Shown: positions 1 through 7,639, counted from the stretch's first letter. The stretch: 64,000 nt of DNA from Microvirga makkahensis (GCF_009830105.1 NZ_WURB01000012.1:1-64000); one strand, 5' to 3'. Translations and numbers: made by a program. Notes: generated by a model from the sequence alone, not told the origin.

Positions 1-578
1 CCACCTCGGACTACGACCGTGAGAAGCTCCAGGAGCGCCTCGCCAAGCTCGCGGGCGGCGTCGCGGTGATCCGCGTCGGCGGCGCCACCGAGGTCGAGGT
101 GAAGGAGAAGAAGGACCGCGTCGACGATGCCATGCACGCCACCAAGGCTGCGGTGGAAGAGGGCATCGTTCCCGGCGGCGGCACGGCTCTGCTGCGCGCC
201 AAGGCTGCGGTCGCCAAACTCTCGAGCGACAATGCCGACGTGAAGGCGGGCATCAACATCGTGCTGCGCGCTCTCGAGGCTCCGCTCCGTCAGATCGCCG
301 AGAACGCTGGTGTCGAGGGCTCGATCGTGGTCGGCAAGATCGTCGAGAACAAGTCCGACACCTTCGGCTTCAACGCTCAGACGGAAGAGTTCGTGGACAT
401 GCTCCAGGCCGGTATCATCGATCCGGCGAAGGTCGTCCGCACGGCTCTCCAGGACGCGGCCTCCGTGGCCGGTCTTCTAATCACGACCGAGGCCATGGTC
501 GCCGACGCTCCGAAGAAGGAATCTGCTCCGGCCATGCCCGGCGGCGGCATGGGCGGCATGGGCGGCATGGACTTCTAA
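1..578 (+). CDS. groL: Chaperonin GroEL (60 kDa), C-terminal part
   Basis: This is the last third of the large chaperonin subunit, which forms the double heptameric ring that folds proteins with GroES in the cytosol. The reading frame is open from base 3, so the gene begins outside the window. Visible family features are the [18 protein letters not shown] stretch, the [10 protein letters not shown] segment, the [20 protein letters not shown] segment and the flexible Gly-Gly-Met tail ([12 protein letters not shown]). The TAA stop at 576-578 is followed by a strong terminator. No frame damage is visible. The call is certain; which groEL paralogue it is cannot be told from here. Confidence 0.98.
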   Translation, partial: TSDYDREKLQERLAKLAGGVAVIRVGGATEVEVKEKKDRVDDAMHATKAAVEEGIVPGGGTALLRAKAAVAKLSSDNADVKAGINIVLRALEAPLRQIAENAGVEGSIVVGKIVENKSDTFGFNAQTEEFVDMLQAGIIDPAKVVRTALQDAASVAGLLITTEAMVADAPKKESAPAMPGGGMGGMGGMDF

Positions 579-605
579 GTCCAGCCACCACGCGAGTACA
601 CAGAG

Positions 606-635
606 AGGCCCTGGAGAAATCCGGGGCCTTTTATT
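606..635 (+). terminator. Rho-independent terminator of groL
   Basis: A 9-bp stem (606-614 pairs with 621-629, one G-U) has the loop AGAAAT and is followed by TTTATTT. It lies 28 bases after the groL stop. Confidence 0.9.
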
Positions 636-651
636 TGGGCTCAAGTGAGCT

Positions 652-697
652 AGAGCATCGCGCGGAAAAGCAGATCGAGTTCTTTGCAAGATGCTCT
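652..697. repeat. Dispersed palindromic repeat, copy 1 (AGAGCATC...GATGCTCT)
   Basis: Inverted ends AGAGCATC (652-659) and GATGCTCT (690-697) enclose GCGCGGAAAAG and TTCTTTGCAA segments. This is a diverged member of the intergenic palindrome family also seen at 21809, 37024 and 44515. The rest of 640-980 has no gene that I can support. Confidence 0.65.
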
Positions 698-988
698 TAA
701 TTCTGGAAGACAGCATCTTATAGGCCTGTGGTGGGGGCCTTCGATCTCACCCTGCAACGGTAAAGGTCTCTCAATGGGCGTAGCCCAATCTAGGCAGCGC
801 TCAATCATCCATCTCCCTGCGATACGTCATTGACGTCGAAGGAGTGAGACTGGCAGGAGCCGAGGGATTCAGGGTCAGCGGCACATTCCACGGCACAGTG
901 CCAGCGGAATGCCCTATACGACTGCGGGAAGTCCTTGGCGGCCCTATACCGGCGCTCTACGCATGTTCGACTGATCCGCAGGGATGCA

Positions 989-1249
989 ATGGCTACGATC
1001 CGAAAGCTGCGTCCTTCACAAGAAGCAGCGTATACGGACCTGGACTTCAGTCGTCGGTTGCAGTGACTTTCCAAGGGAAGCCAACCTAGAGGCCGAGTTT
1101 GAACGGTCTCACGCTTCTTTGAGTATGGCCTCACTGTTCCTGAGGCAGCCCTCATCAGCGGCCATCGTGATCCACGGATGTTGAGCCGATATACGCGCCT
1201 GGGGCCGGAAAAGGTGGCTGAGAAGCTAGACCAGGTGGCGGCCGGCTGA
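989..1249 (+). pseudogene. Tyrosine recombinase (phage integrase) remnant
   Basis: The last 44 codons (1118-1249) read as the end of a phage-type integrase: VPEAALISGHRDPRML followed by SRYTRL. This contains the conserved His of the G-H-R-D box and the Tyr nucleophile in RYT. Upstream, the frame is closed by TGA at 1100-1102. A separate start, ATG at 989 reading MATIRKLR, resembles integrase N-termini but runs into a stop after 25 codons. I infer a gene reduced by a large internal deletion plus frameshifts. The C-terminal identity is convincing and the N-terminal part is tentative. It cannot be active because the Arg-containing catalytic core is missing. Confidence 0.7.
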
Positions 1250-1250
1250 C

Positions 1251-1281
1251 TCAAAAAGAAAAGCGCCCCGAAAGAGGCGCT
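1251..1281 (-). terminator. Terminator-like hairpin, minus strand
   Basis: AGCGCC (1262-1267) pairs with GGCGCT (1276-1281). Read on the minus strand, the stem is followed by TTTTCTTTTT. It could end transcripts of the minus-strand genes at 1623-2331. The 370 bases from 1250 to 1622 hold only this hairpin and the next one. Confidence 0.55.
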
Positions 1282-1571
1282 CCCAAGTGGTCAGCCGTAG
1301 GGGCAAATCATGGCTGATGAGCAACACTAGACGAACAATCAGCGAAGCGGCAGTAGCTAAAGGTTCTACCACTTATGGCTACCTGTTCACCTGTAAACCA
1401 AATCAGATGCTCCTGAGCAGACCGTAGGGGCATACGGGCACAGGGCTGCAGACTTGGACCATCAGAGTTCAGGCGCGGCCCTTTTCATGGCCGGCGTCTT
1501 GTCCAACAGCAACAATCAGGAGCTTCGTTCGTTAGAAACCCGAAGGTGCTTCCTCCCGAAACCTTCTCACT

Positions 1572-1608
1572 GGCCCCATCGGTTGAGCACTTCCCGGTGG
1601 GGCCTTTT
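1572..1608 (+). terminator. Terminator-like hairpin
   Basis: GGCCCCA (1572-1578) pairs with TGGGGCC (1598-1604), with a 19-base loop and then TTTT. No plus-strand gene that it would serve is recognisable, so it may belong to a lost gene. Confidence 0.5.
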
Positions 1609-1622
1609 CATATCTGAAGCTC

Positions 1623-1901
1623 CTATAAACCCTGCTCATCCGGAGCTTCAGGCTTTCCAGCGTCTTCAACACCTCTGAAGGGAACCGTCAGAACCGTCTG
1701 ATCCGCCTCGTCTACGATCTCAACCACGAAGTCATTCTGTTGATCAGGGGTCAGGGTTTTCCAGTAGGGCACAGCCTCGATGAAGGCTCTCGCTATGCGC
1801 AAGGCAACGCCTCTCACTTCGTCAGTATCAGCCAAGTTAAAGCTTTTCGGATACCTGACACGAGTCTGCTGGTTTGAGACGAAGAACCTGAACCGAGGCA
1901 T
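1623..1901 (-). CDS. DUF6894-like small protein
   Basis: This 92-residue protein opens with MPRFRFFVSN. Near residues 58-76 it has a beta-rich DFVVEIVDEADQTVLTVPF segment, the pattern of the small DUF6894 proteins common in Hyphomicrobiales (an MPRYFFH-like start and a D-E-x-G-R-T-V-L-T-V-P-F-like end). Its molecular function is unknown. It has no signal peptide or membrane segment, so it is probably cytosolic. It lies alone on the minus strand within the decayed accessory region and is intact. The assignment rests on overall pattern, not on an alignment. Confidence 0.65.
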   Translation of the reverse strand: MPRFRFFVSNQQTRVRYPKSFNLADTDEVRGVALRIARAFIEAVPYWKTLTPDQQNDFVVEIVDEADQTVLTVPFRGVEDAGKPEAPDEQGL

Positions 1902-1971
1902 GACGGGAATATTAGCTCCGCCAGCCTCAAAATTAAGACGCTCTTAGGGATTAGTTCACATTTGCGGATGG

Positions 1972-2331
1972 TCAATTCAGCCGCTTGCGAGACCACCGCC
2001 CTGCCAGCATCAACTCTTTTTCGTAAGCCAATGCGGCTCCCATGTTGCGCCACCGTTTCTGGGCCGAAGTAAGTTGAGCCTTTGCCCGCTCACAGACCGC
2101 CAGTGCAGCTTCTTCTTCATCAAACAGATTACCGAGAGGGGCGAATGACTGCTGTTCGTATGCCTGTTCTACAGCCCGGTCCAGCTTTGCGCGAACCCTT
2201 GCAAGCGCACAGGAGGCTTGACGGTACTTGGTCTGAGCCCTCTCTGCCTCTCGGATCGCGTCACATAGAGCATCGAAACAAATGAGCTTGGTCACATCCC
2301 CATTACCGTTCTCCAGAGTCAGGGAGAACAT
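1972..2331 (-). CDS. Hypothetical coiled-coil protein
   Basis: I do not recognise this 119-residue protein. Residues 25-110 are Ala-, Glu- and Arg-rich with heptad-like spacing (REAERAQTKYRQA, RVRAKLDRAVEQAY, EEEAALAVCERAKAQL), so an alpha-helical coiled coil is likely. It has a basic C-terminus (GRWSRKRLN). No signal peptide or transmembrane stretch is visible. Codon use looks like a normal gene and the frame is clean, but the ribosome site (AGAGG two bases before ATG) is poorly spaced. It lies 70 bases upstream of the DUF6894-like gene on the same strand and could be co-transcribed with it. Confidence 0.5.
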   Translation of the reverse strand: MFSLTLENGNGDVTKLICFDALCDAIREAERAQTKYRQASCALARVRAKLDRAVEQAYEQQSFAPLGNLFDEEEAALAVCERAKAQLTSAQKRWRNMGAALAYEKELMLAGRWSRKRLN

Positions 2332-2395
2332 AGCCTCTAACTGTCCGGGAACGACCGCCTTAACATGGATTGAATGATAACTTCTTTGGCCCTAA

Positions 2396-2566
2396 CTATT
2401 TTGAGGTAGGCGGCTCCGATAAGTAGGATGCCTTTCCCGCTATTACTCCTCGCACGCCACCCTTAGGCTCGTCCAGATCGCCCTTGCGCCTTGGAATCAG
2501 ATGGACATGGCAGTGCATCACCGTTTGAACCGCGAACTCACCGCAGTTCATCTCAATGTTGAACCC
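2396..2566 (-). pseudogene. HIT-family hydrolase, C-terminal remnant
   Basis: The 56 codons before the TAG at 2396-2398 read as the conserved end of a histidine-triad protein: FNIEMNCGEFAVQTVMHCHVH, with the HxHxH nucleotide-binding motif, then LIPRRKGD and GGVRGVIAGK. Upstream of 2566 the frame hits a stop. A shifted reading (AEGPDG-like, to about 2580) suggests a frameshift, and the N-terminal half is not recognisable up to 2745. HIT proteins hydrolyse or transfer nucleotides. This copy lacks most of the fold and should be dead. Confidence 0.7.
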
Positions 2567-2745
2567 TGTTCAGGCCCTCAGCACCCGTGGATTGTCCTAC
2601 ATAATCCCGAGCAGGGCTTGGAGCCATCCACAGCCTTGCGCTAGCGAGAACGGCTTGCCCACGCTCACTAATATCTCCGCCAGAAAGTTACGCTTGCGAC
2701 TATGGCAACTTGGTCATTGTCCTAGACCCATGGAGCAACTCTGAC

Positions 2746-3210
2746 TTAGGCTCCTGTAATGTCAGTACGGTATCCCTCAAGGTCAGGATCGTACTCTAGC
2801 TTCTCCCATGGGATTGTGCGGTGATGAACACCGATACCAAGGAAGCCTCCAAACGTTACGTCCACCTTTGTGACGCGACCGCTGATCTTCTCGATGAAGA
2901 GACGCTTGACGGTGCCGATGCGCTCATTGTCGCGATTGAATACCGGAGTGCCCTCGACCCTGTCACTTTCAATTTCGGGATGAGGCGATCTTGGTCGCTC
3001 GATAGGACCTGATAGATAGTATCCGTTTTCTAGTATTCCCGCGGCCACGACGGCTCTGCTGGTATCAACGTCCCACTCTTCATCAGGCTCGATCCTTCTG
3101 ACCGCCTTCCAGGGTCCTTCGCCACTGGGAAGATGCCGACCTTGAGGCTCCTCTGTGAAGCCTTGAAGCTGGGGTGTTTTTTCAGACTGGAAGATGTAGT
3201 AGGTTCTCAT
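2746..3210 (-). CDS. PRC-barrel domain protein
   Basis: This 154-residue protein has a C-terminal PRC-barrel, a small beta domain found in photosynthetic-reaction-centre H subunits, RimM and many free-standing alphaproteobacterial proteins. Residues about 84-150 show GTPVFNRDNERIGTVKRLFI, then TKVDVTFGGFLGIG and HHRTIPWEKL, the usual barrel pattern. The first 80 residues are hydrophilic and unassigned. The start at 3210 is chosen for its strong GGAGGTG ribosome site; the open frame extends further upstream without one. No partner is adjacent. It may act in stress or envelope adaptation, but that is only inference. Confidence 0.8.
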   Translation of the reverse strand: MRTYYIFQSEKTPQLQGFTEEPQGRHLPSGEGPWKAVRRIEPDEEWDVDTSRAVVAAGILENGYYLSGPIERPRSPHPEIESDRVEGTPVFNRDNERIGTVKRLFIEKISGRVTKVDVTFGGFLGIGVHHRTIPWEKLEYDPDLEGYRTDITGA

Positions 3211-3647
3211 AAGCACCTCCCTCTCAGCGAGATCGCTGCTCTCGTCGTCCGCAGATATTGACTCATGTCCGGTATGAGAACGCAACAGGTAGGTTATTGT
3301 AGGCGCAGCGCAGTACATCACACTTAAACTGTAAGCTTAGATTCTCTGCTTGGGACGAATACCCACTCACTGGAATGAAACTCACGTTGTCTTCTCTTTC
3401 CCAACCGTAGTAATGATGTATCTCGGGGCTGCTCCTAGTGGTTCGAATAGAGAATGGCACAGGGAGTTGAGCTTGGCCCGAAGCTAGAGGGTTTCTTCCT
3501 CCCACCAGCAAGAACGCCCTTTATCATGACTGCTCCTCGGACGTTCAGACGCAGGAGGCACTCGGAGGGGGACAACAGTCTGATCACGTTCAGTGGCCGG
3601 ACTCCGGTGAGGCTTTGCCTAATAGCAGCCCACCACATCCTAAGGAC

Positions 3648-4872
3648 ATGACCCATGATTACTGTTACCGACTCCATCCCGGGGTCAGTAAGACCACATA
3701 CATGACAAAGCTGATGAATGAGGCTCGCACTCAGTCTCTGGGGAGGTCTTTCATCGATCCGGAGCATAAGCCTGTACGCTTCCCCTATGTCGCTCCCCTT
3801 CTGTCCGAGGCGGATCGTATCAGTGAGGCTTGCTCTGGCCTGAACTTCCGCAACCCTACAGCCTGTAGAAGGTCGCAAGCTCCATCGCCTTTCCACGCTG
3901 ATTGAGGAAGGAGCGATCTGCACGACCCATGCCCTCTTCCGTCTCCTTAGCAGAGACATTTACCGGAGGCTGAGGAGCAGAACTACACTCTGATCATTGA
4001 TGAAGTCTTAGACTGCATGACGATGTTCGAGGAACTGTCGGCATCAGACAGGAAGATCCTGTTCAGGGGCCATCCTGTCTATGCTGATCCTGCTACCAAG
4101 CGATTGAGATGGAAACATTGGGATCATCCAACCTACTCAGGCAAGTTCAACGTCATTCGTGCCCTATGCGACAACGGCAACCTGGTGCTGTACCGAGACA
4201 CAGCCCTGATCTGGGAGTTCCCCACGGACTTCCTCAGGTGTTTCAATCAGGTCTATGTCCTCACCTATATGTTTATGGGTTCTCCTATGTCGGCTTATCT
4301 CAGGGTTGAGGGTCTGCCTTTTGAGATGATGACCCCGGTTGATCATCAGCTCACCACTGGGGCACACCTAAGGGTAGAGAGGGCCCTATGTCCTCAGGAT
4401 GCTGCGAGAACCTGATCGGACGAAGCCCTGATACATTAGCTCAGATGAAGGCTGCGACTGAGCACTGGTTTAAGGCTGTGGCTCAGACTAAGGCCAATGA
4501 TAACGCTTGGACTTCCTTCAAGAAGGCCAAGAGTCGTCTCAAGGGTAATCGGACTCCAAGAAGGACTGCTGGATACCGCACAATGCCAAAGCGACTAGTG
4601 ACTACAGGCATAAGCGGTCACTGGCCTGCCTCTGCAATGTCTTCCACAATCCGATGATCAAAGGCTACTTTGAGGACCGTGGGATCACTGTTCATGAGGA
4701 GCTTTTCGCATTGTCTGAAATGCTCCAGTGGATTGAGCGCAGTCAGGTCAGAGACGATCAGCCTATCGAGGTTTTCATCCCGTCAGAGCGGATGAGGAGC
4801 CTGTTCGTTCGGCGGCGGCACAGCGCCAGTGTCCATGAACTGATGCAGTCTGAGCAGAAATTGGCCGCTTAG
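3648..4872 (+). pseudogene. Phage-type DEAD/DEAH (SF2) helicase, frameshifted
   Basis: Consecutive fragments in three frames join into one helicase-like protein. 3648-3866 carries HPGVSKTTYMTKLMNEA, a Walker A in which the Gly before Lys is Ser, then RFPYVAPLLSEADRISEA. 3868-3975 shifts frame and reads GAICTTHALFRLL-like. 3981-4415 returns to frame with YTLIIDEVLDCM (Walker B). 4388-4550 is in a third frame. 4552-4872 reads WIPHNAKATSDYRHKRSL, FHNPMIKGYFEDRG and ALSEMLQWIERSQVRDDQP, like the C-terminal part of phage/prophage helicases. At least four frame changes make it non-functional as read. Bases 3211-3647 show no gene I can support. Confidence 0.65.
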
Positions 4873-4906
4873 CCCTCCGCCTCACCCACTCCAAGCACTA
4901 TCCAAG

Positions 4907-4937
4907 AGCCAGCGACCCTGATCGGTCCTGGCTTTTC
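4907..4937 (+). terminator. Rho-independent terminator after helicase remnant
   Basis: AGCCAG pairs with CTGGCT and GACC with GGTC, with one bulged base and loop CTGATC, followed by TTTCTC. It lies 35 bases after the remnant's stop. Confidence 0.65.
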
Positions 4938-4972
4938 TCATTGCTACGATCCAACACCAGCGAGAGAACCCA

Positions 4973-5374
4973 ATGAACATCACCATCCGGCCACTTGGCC
5001 GGGGGCGCTTTGCTGCATCCTTAGGCCAGCGTCTGCTCTGCAAGAGTAAGACACCTTTGATGACTGCTGCTCGTATCCTGCAAGCCAAGGGGATACCCGA
5101 TGATGAACGTATCACCACGACACATGAAGGCCCATCTATCATCTCAATATGGTCCACGATGGGTGAGGCCGCAGGTAAGAGCGTTCATGAGGCTGACAAG
5201 GAAGGACCCAATCTCGAACGGTACCGCCCTATGACTGCTCAGATGCCCCGCCAGAGGGTGAGCCATGAGGCAAGGACGGCGGTGAGCGAGGTTGAGGTAG
5301 GCAGAGCTAGAGGCAAGCCGGAGCCGCTTTCATTCTTTCAGCCCTACTTGTTTGGCGAGCACGCCTCGTACTGA
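4973..5374 (+). CDS. Hypothetical small phage-island protein
   Basis: This 133-residue protein starts MNITIRPLGRGRFAASLG and continues with a segment ARILQAKGIPDDERI and a second, SIWSTMGEAAGKSV. I recall similar short basic proteins of unknown function beside prophage genes in Alphaproteobacteria, but I cannot name a family. No membrane segment or enzyme motif is visible. GAGAG six bases before ATG is an acceptable ribosome site. It follows the broken helicase and its terminator on the same strand, which suggests it came with the mobile element. The last 40 residues are of low similarity value and may be a run-on. Confidence 0.5.
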   Translation: MNITIRPLGRGRFAASLGQRLLCKSKTPLMTAARILQAKGIPDDERITTTHEGPSIISIWSTMGEAAGKSVHEADKEGPNLERYRPMTAQMPRQRVSHEARTAVSEVEVGRARGKPEPLSFFQPYLFGEHASY

Positions 5375-5445
5375 CAAATGGCCCTCTCGGAAGCTAGTCA
5401 CCGCATCCGGGAGGGAACGCTGATCCGTGGGTTTGTCAGGGTATT

Positions 5446-5838
5446 TTATCGGATTGCTTGGCGCATAGCCTTCTCGGCTTCTACCAGAACATCCAACGCT
5501 CTCCACGGCTTCGGCATAAACTTCACATCTCTCATTGCTCTCTCATTACCATCCTCAAGAGGAGCGCCAGAGGTAAGGACGGCCCTAATCCATGGCCACT
5601 TCAACTTGACGATCTGCGCAAGATCAACACCGCTCATAAGGCATGGGAGCCTCACGTCAGAGAACAGGAAGGCGACTTCATCAGCATGGTGATGCAGGTA
5701 GCGCAATGCCTCTTCGCCACTTGAAGCCTCGACGATCTCTAGATCAGTTTCCTCTAGCAGTGCAGCAGCTAAAGCCCGTAGCTCCTCGTCGTCCTCAACG
5801 ATCAATGCTTTACGATTGGGGTTAATCCGTTGTCCCAT
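5446..5838 (-). CDS. Single-domain response regulator (CheY-like receiver)
   Basis: The 130-residue protein is only a receiver domain. It has the acidic pocket E15-D16-D17, phospho-acceptor D61 in FSDVRLP, the switch Ser at 90 in VLTSGAP, and the conserved Lys 110 followed by Pro in FMPKPW. No output domain follows, so it should act by phospho-transfer or by protein contact. It overlaps the upstream NepR-like gene by 17 bases on the same strand, so the two are probably co-translated. That pairing points to general-stress partner switching (PhyR-NepR-EcfG), where stand-alone receivers are known modulators. The kinase is not in the window. The fold is certain; the pathway is inferred. Confidence 0.85.
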   Translation of the reverse strand: MGQRINPNRKALIVEDDEELRALAAALLEETDLEIVEASSGEEALRYLHHHADEVAFLFSDVRLPCLMSGVDLAQIVKLKWPWIRAVLTSGAPLEDGNERAMRDVKFMPKPWRALDVLVEAEKAMRQAIR

Positions 5839-6028
5839 CTTTCAGGCTTTCCTCGGCTAGCAATTGTTTTTCGTGATGCTGTTCGTATGAGCGGATCAGG
5901 TCATAAAGCTGCTCAGGCACAGGTAGAGTGAGAAGACTGTTGTACGTCTCGCGCACATACCGATCCACTGCCGGAGCCAAAGCGGTAAGGCGATCCATTG
6001 GCGTCATCTCGCCAGTGACTAGGCTCAT
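5822..6028 (-). CDS. NepR-like small protein (putative anti-sigma factor)
   Basis: Residues 20-50 of this 68-residue protein (AVDRYVRETYNSLLTLPVPE, then LYDLIRSYEQ) match the two-helix plan of NepR. That plan is helix one ending in Tyr-x-x-hydrophobic pair, a P-hydrophobic-P turn, and helix two with spaced leucines. NepR binds the sigma factor EcfG and is released by phosphorylated PhyR. The usual Gly-Arg start of helix one is replaced by Ala-Val-Asp, so partner choice could differ. It overlaps the response-regulator gene downstream and is divergent from a second NepR-like gene at 6308. The family assignment is by motif only. Confidence 0.55.
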   Translation of the reverse strand: MSLVTGEMTPMDRLTALAPAVDRYVRETYNSLLTLPVPEQLYDLIRSYEQHHEKQLLAEESLKDGTTD

Positions 6029-6081
6029 GATGTTGGAAGCCCTTGCTGAGCCTTTGCGGCTTGTCGCATTAGTACAGTTTG

Positions 6082-6095
6082 TTAACTTAGGTTAA
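6082..6095. promoter_or_regulatory. Palindromic operator-like site 1 (TTAACTTAGGTTAA)
   Basis: A near-perfect 14-bp palindrome lies 54 bases upstream of the minus-strand NepR-like start. It differs by one base from the perfect site at 6256. Confidence 0.5.
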
Positions 6096-6255
6096 TGGCA
6101 ATCCAACAATGAGCGACGGAGCGGGTTCCAGCTTGGCAATGAAGTAAGATGTTAGACGTTCGTAGGGAAGTTAATCGGGCTAACGTTACCGTTGTCTGCC
6201 TTACGTCCTTGACCTAACCCTAAATCGTTGAGCTTCACCGCGAAACGCCAGAACT

Positions 6256-6269
6256 TTAACCTAGGTTAA
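6256..6269. promoter_or_regulatory. Palindromic operator-like site 2 (TTAACCTAGGTTAA)
   Basis: A perfect 14-bp palindrome lies 39 bases before the plus-strand nepR-like ATG. A weaker GTTA-N7-TAAC inverted repeat lies between the two sites near 6170-6184. GAAC-N16-CGGTT across 6251-6275 is only a loose match to an EcfG-type promoter (GGAAC-N16/17-CGTT). Confidence 0.5.
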
Positions 6270-6307
6270 TCGGTTTCTTACCGGCACTAAGAGCATTGGA
6301 GGCAGGG

Positions 6308-6529
6308 ATGAAGAAATCTCCGCCGGATGACGATGTTGCGTCTCTAGGGATCAGCGACCATTGGAGCATTGGTTCCAGTCAACTCACGGCGAAAGGTGAA
6401 GCGGAACTGATGCGTCATATAGGAGCCAAGTTGGAAGCATGTTACGCGCAGATTGTCTCGGAGCCATTGCCTGATCGATTTACGTCATTGCTGGTCATGC
6501 TTGATGCAAATACGAGGCCAACGGAATAG
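6308..6529 (+). CDS. NepR family anti-sigma factor
   Basis: In this 73-residue protein, residues 37-68 (HIGAKLEACYAQIVSEPLPD, then RFTSLLVMLD) give the NepR signature directly: I-G-x-x-L-x-x-x-Y, an E-P-hydrophobic-P-x-R-F turn and a leucine-rich second helix. NepR-type proteins sequester the EcfG sigma factor until phospho-PhyR takes them away. The start at 6308 is preferred over the in-frame TTG at 6296 because TTGGAGG there is its ribosome site. It is divergent from the second NepR-like gene and response regulator. No phyR or ecfG gene lies in the window, so this is an accessory copy. Confidence 0.8.
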   Translation: MKKSPPDDDVASLGISDHWSIGSSQLTAKGEAELMRHIGAKLEACYAQIVSEPLPDRFTSLLVMLDANTRPTE

Positions 6530-6550
6530 AGGCTTCTGATTTGCGTTCTA

Positions 6551-6826
6551 GTGGATATTACGAGGCTTGATGGATGGGATAATCTAAACTTGCCTGAAAT
6601 GGAGCTTCGTCGGGAGTATCACGACTTGGAAGGACGGTTGTGGGCGCTGGACCGTCGCTTGGCTGATGCGCTTCACCGAGGAAAACACGCATCTACCGCA
6701 GCCGACTTAGAACAAGCTCGGCAAGATGAGAGAGCTATCCTGACGCAACTGGATCGGCTCATGACAAGGATGAGGGCAATAGAAGGTCAGCTTCTACAGA
6801 TCGCAAAGAAAGAGAAGCTTTACTGA
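6551..6826 (+). CDS. Hypothetical coiled-coil protein
   Basis: This 91-residue protein is not recognised. Residues 15-90 are strongly helical and heptad-like (MELRREYHDLEGRLWALDRR, AILTQLDRLMTRMRAIEGQL), so a coiled coil is expected. It is charged and lacks a signal peptide. The start is GTG at 6551, 21 bases after the nepR-like stop, without a clear ribosome site, which suggests coupling to that gene. The position suggests a role alongside the NepR-like protein, but nothing in the sequence proves it. Confidence 0.5.
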   Translation: MDITRLDGWDNLNLPEMELRREYHDLEGRLWALDRRLADALHRGKHASTAADLEQARQDERAILTQLDRLMTRMRAIEGQLLQIAKKEKLY

Positions 6827-6835
6827 GCTATCCTC

Positions 6836-6952
6836 TTAGGGGAACATCAGCGCCGAAGCCAGCACACTTGCTATGAAGGCTAGCAGGACCAGGAGCGGCA
6901 CAAGCACTGAGGACATCACGATCAGTAGCAGGGATAGGCTGAGGCGTCGCAT
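6836..6952 (-). CDS. 38-residue hydrophobic peptide
   Basis: A minus-strand frame reads MRRLSLSLLLIVMSSVLVPL, then LVLLAFIASV and LASALMFP. It is essentially one transmembrane helix behind a basic start, like small membrane or toxin-type peptides. GGGAG lies seven bases before the ATG. It converges on the coiled-coil gene, whose stop lies ten bases away. No family is known to me. The 390 bases from 6953 to 7340 hold no gene I can support; two TTGTCACA copies are visible in rough direct repeat near 7119-7141. Confidence 0.4.
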   Translation of the reverse strand: MRRLSLSLLLIVMSSVLVPLLVLLAFIASVLASALMFP

Positions 6953-7340
6953 GGTGAGGCTCCCCACGTCAGCAGGTAAAGCCTACGAAAAACCTTGGCC
7001 GCAATATGTTGAAGCCAATATCCCTTTAGGATAGGCTTCACTTCTGGGTGTAAGCAATCTCTGGGCCTATTGCTCAACCCTCGTTCAGCCCTGTTCCCCC
7101 CAAGGGGTGAGCCTTCGGCTTGTCACAGTAGTTGTCACACTCTGTGCTAAACTCTGCTTCGGAGTCCGACAGCCGCACCCGTGGCGAATTTGCCTTGAAC
7201 TTCTTTCTGCACCCGCTAGAGTCTTGACTGCGGCTAACGGGATTCCCGTTGGTTTCTAATGAGTTCCTCACTCCTATCTCGTCAGAGGTTGTCTTGGCGC
7301 CCCTAATCGGGTAGGGAAGAGATCAGGCCCATCGCCGCAA

Positions 7341-7417
7341 GCACCCGTAGCTCAGCTGGATAGAGCGTTGCCCTCCGAAGGCAAAGGTCACACGTTCGAA
7401 TCGTGTCGGGTGCGCCA
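7341..7417 (+). tRNA. tRNA-Arg (anticodon CCG)
   Basis: A full cloverleaf is present. The acceptor GCACCCG pairs with CGGGTGC, the D stem is GCTC/GAGC, and the anticodon stem is TTGCC/GGCAA with loop CTCCGAA. The T arm is ACACG-TTCGAAT-CGTGT, the discriminator is G and CCA is encoded. The anticodon CCG reads CGG (Arg). It bounds the accessory region, a common integration target. Confidence 0.97.
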
Positions 7418-7471
7418 ATATTTCCCTTAAAAGTCAATGTCTTACTGGTTTAGGGCAAGTGCTTGTTGCCT

Positions 7472-7493
7472 CGACTTTTCGTCGGGTGTGCCA
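7472..7493 (+). repeat. Partial copy of tRNA-Arg 3' end (att-like)
   Basis: TCGA, then GTCGGGTGTGCCA, repeats the tRNA's TCGA and GTCGGGTGCGCCA (one mismatch in the last 13), 76 bases downstream. It may be a decayed attachment-site copy or a tRNA scar. Confidence 0.55.
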
Positions 7494-7639
7494 AAGTCAT
7501 CCCATGAACGCCTTAGCCACGCTTTGCCAATAAAGGCTCTCCAAGGTTCCAAAGCCTAGATCATGATGCCCCGCAACTCGATTCGGTTGCGAGTTCGTGG
7601 GCTGGCGGACCACCGTCCGAAGGGGAGGCGGTAGTTATC

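Noticed and set aside
805..1254. 149-residue open frame on the minus strand
   Set aside because: It lies antisense to the integrase remnant and has no recognisable features; the plus-strand integrase motifs explain the region better.
3435..3959. 174-residue minus-strand frame
   Set aside because: It overlaps the plus-strand helicase remnant, which has Walker motifs; the minus frame has none.
6251..6275. EcfG-type promoter before the plus-strand nepR-like gene
   Set aside because: GAAC-N16-CGGTT departs from GGAAC-N16/17-CGTT in both boxes; noted with the palindrome but not called.
7074..7271. 65-residue minus-strand frame before the tRNA
   Set aside because: No ribosome site, no domain and unusual composition; not enough to call a gene.
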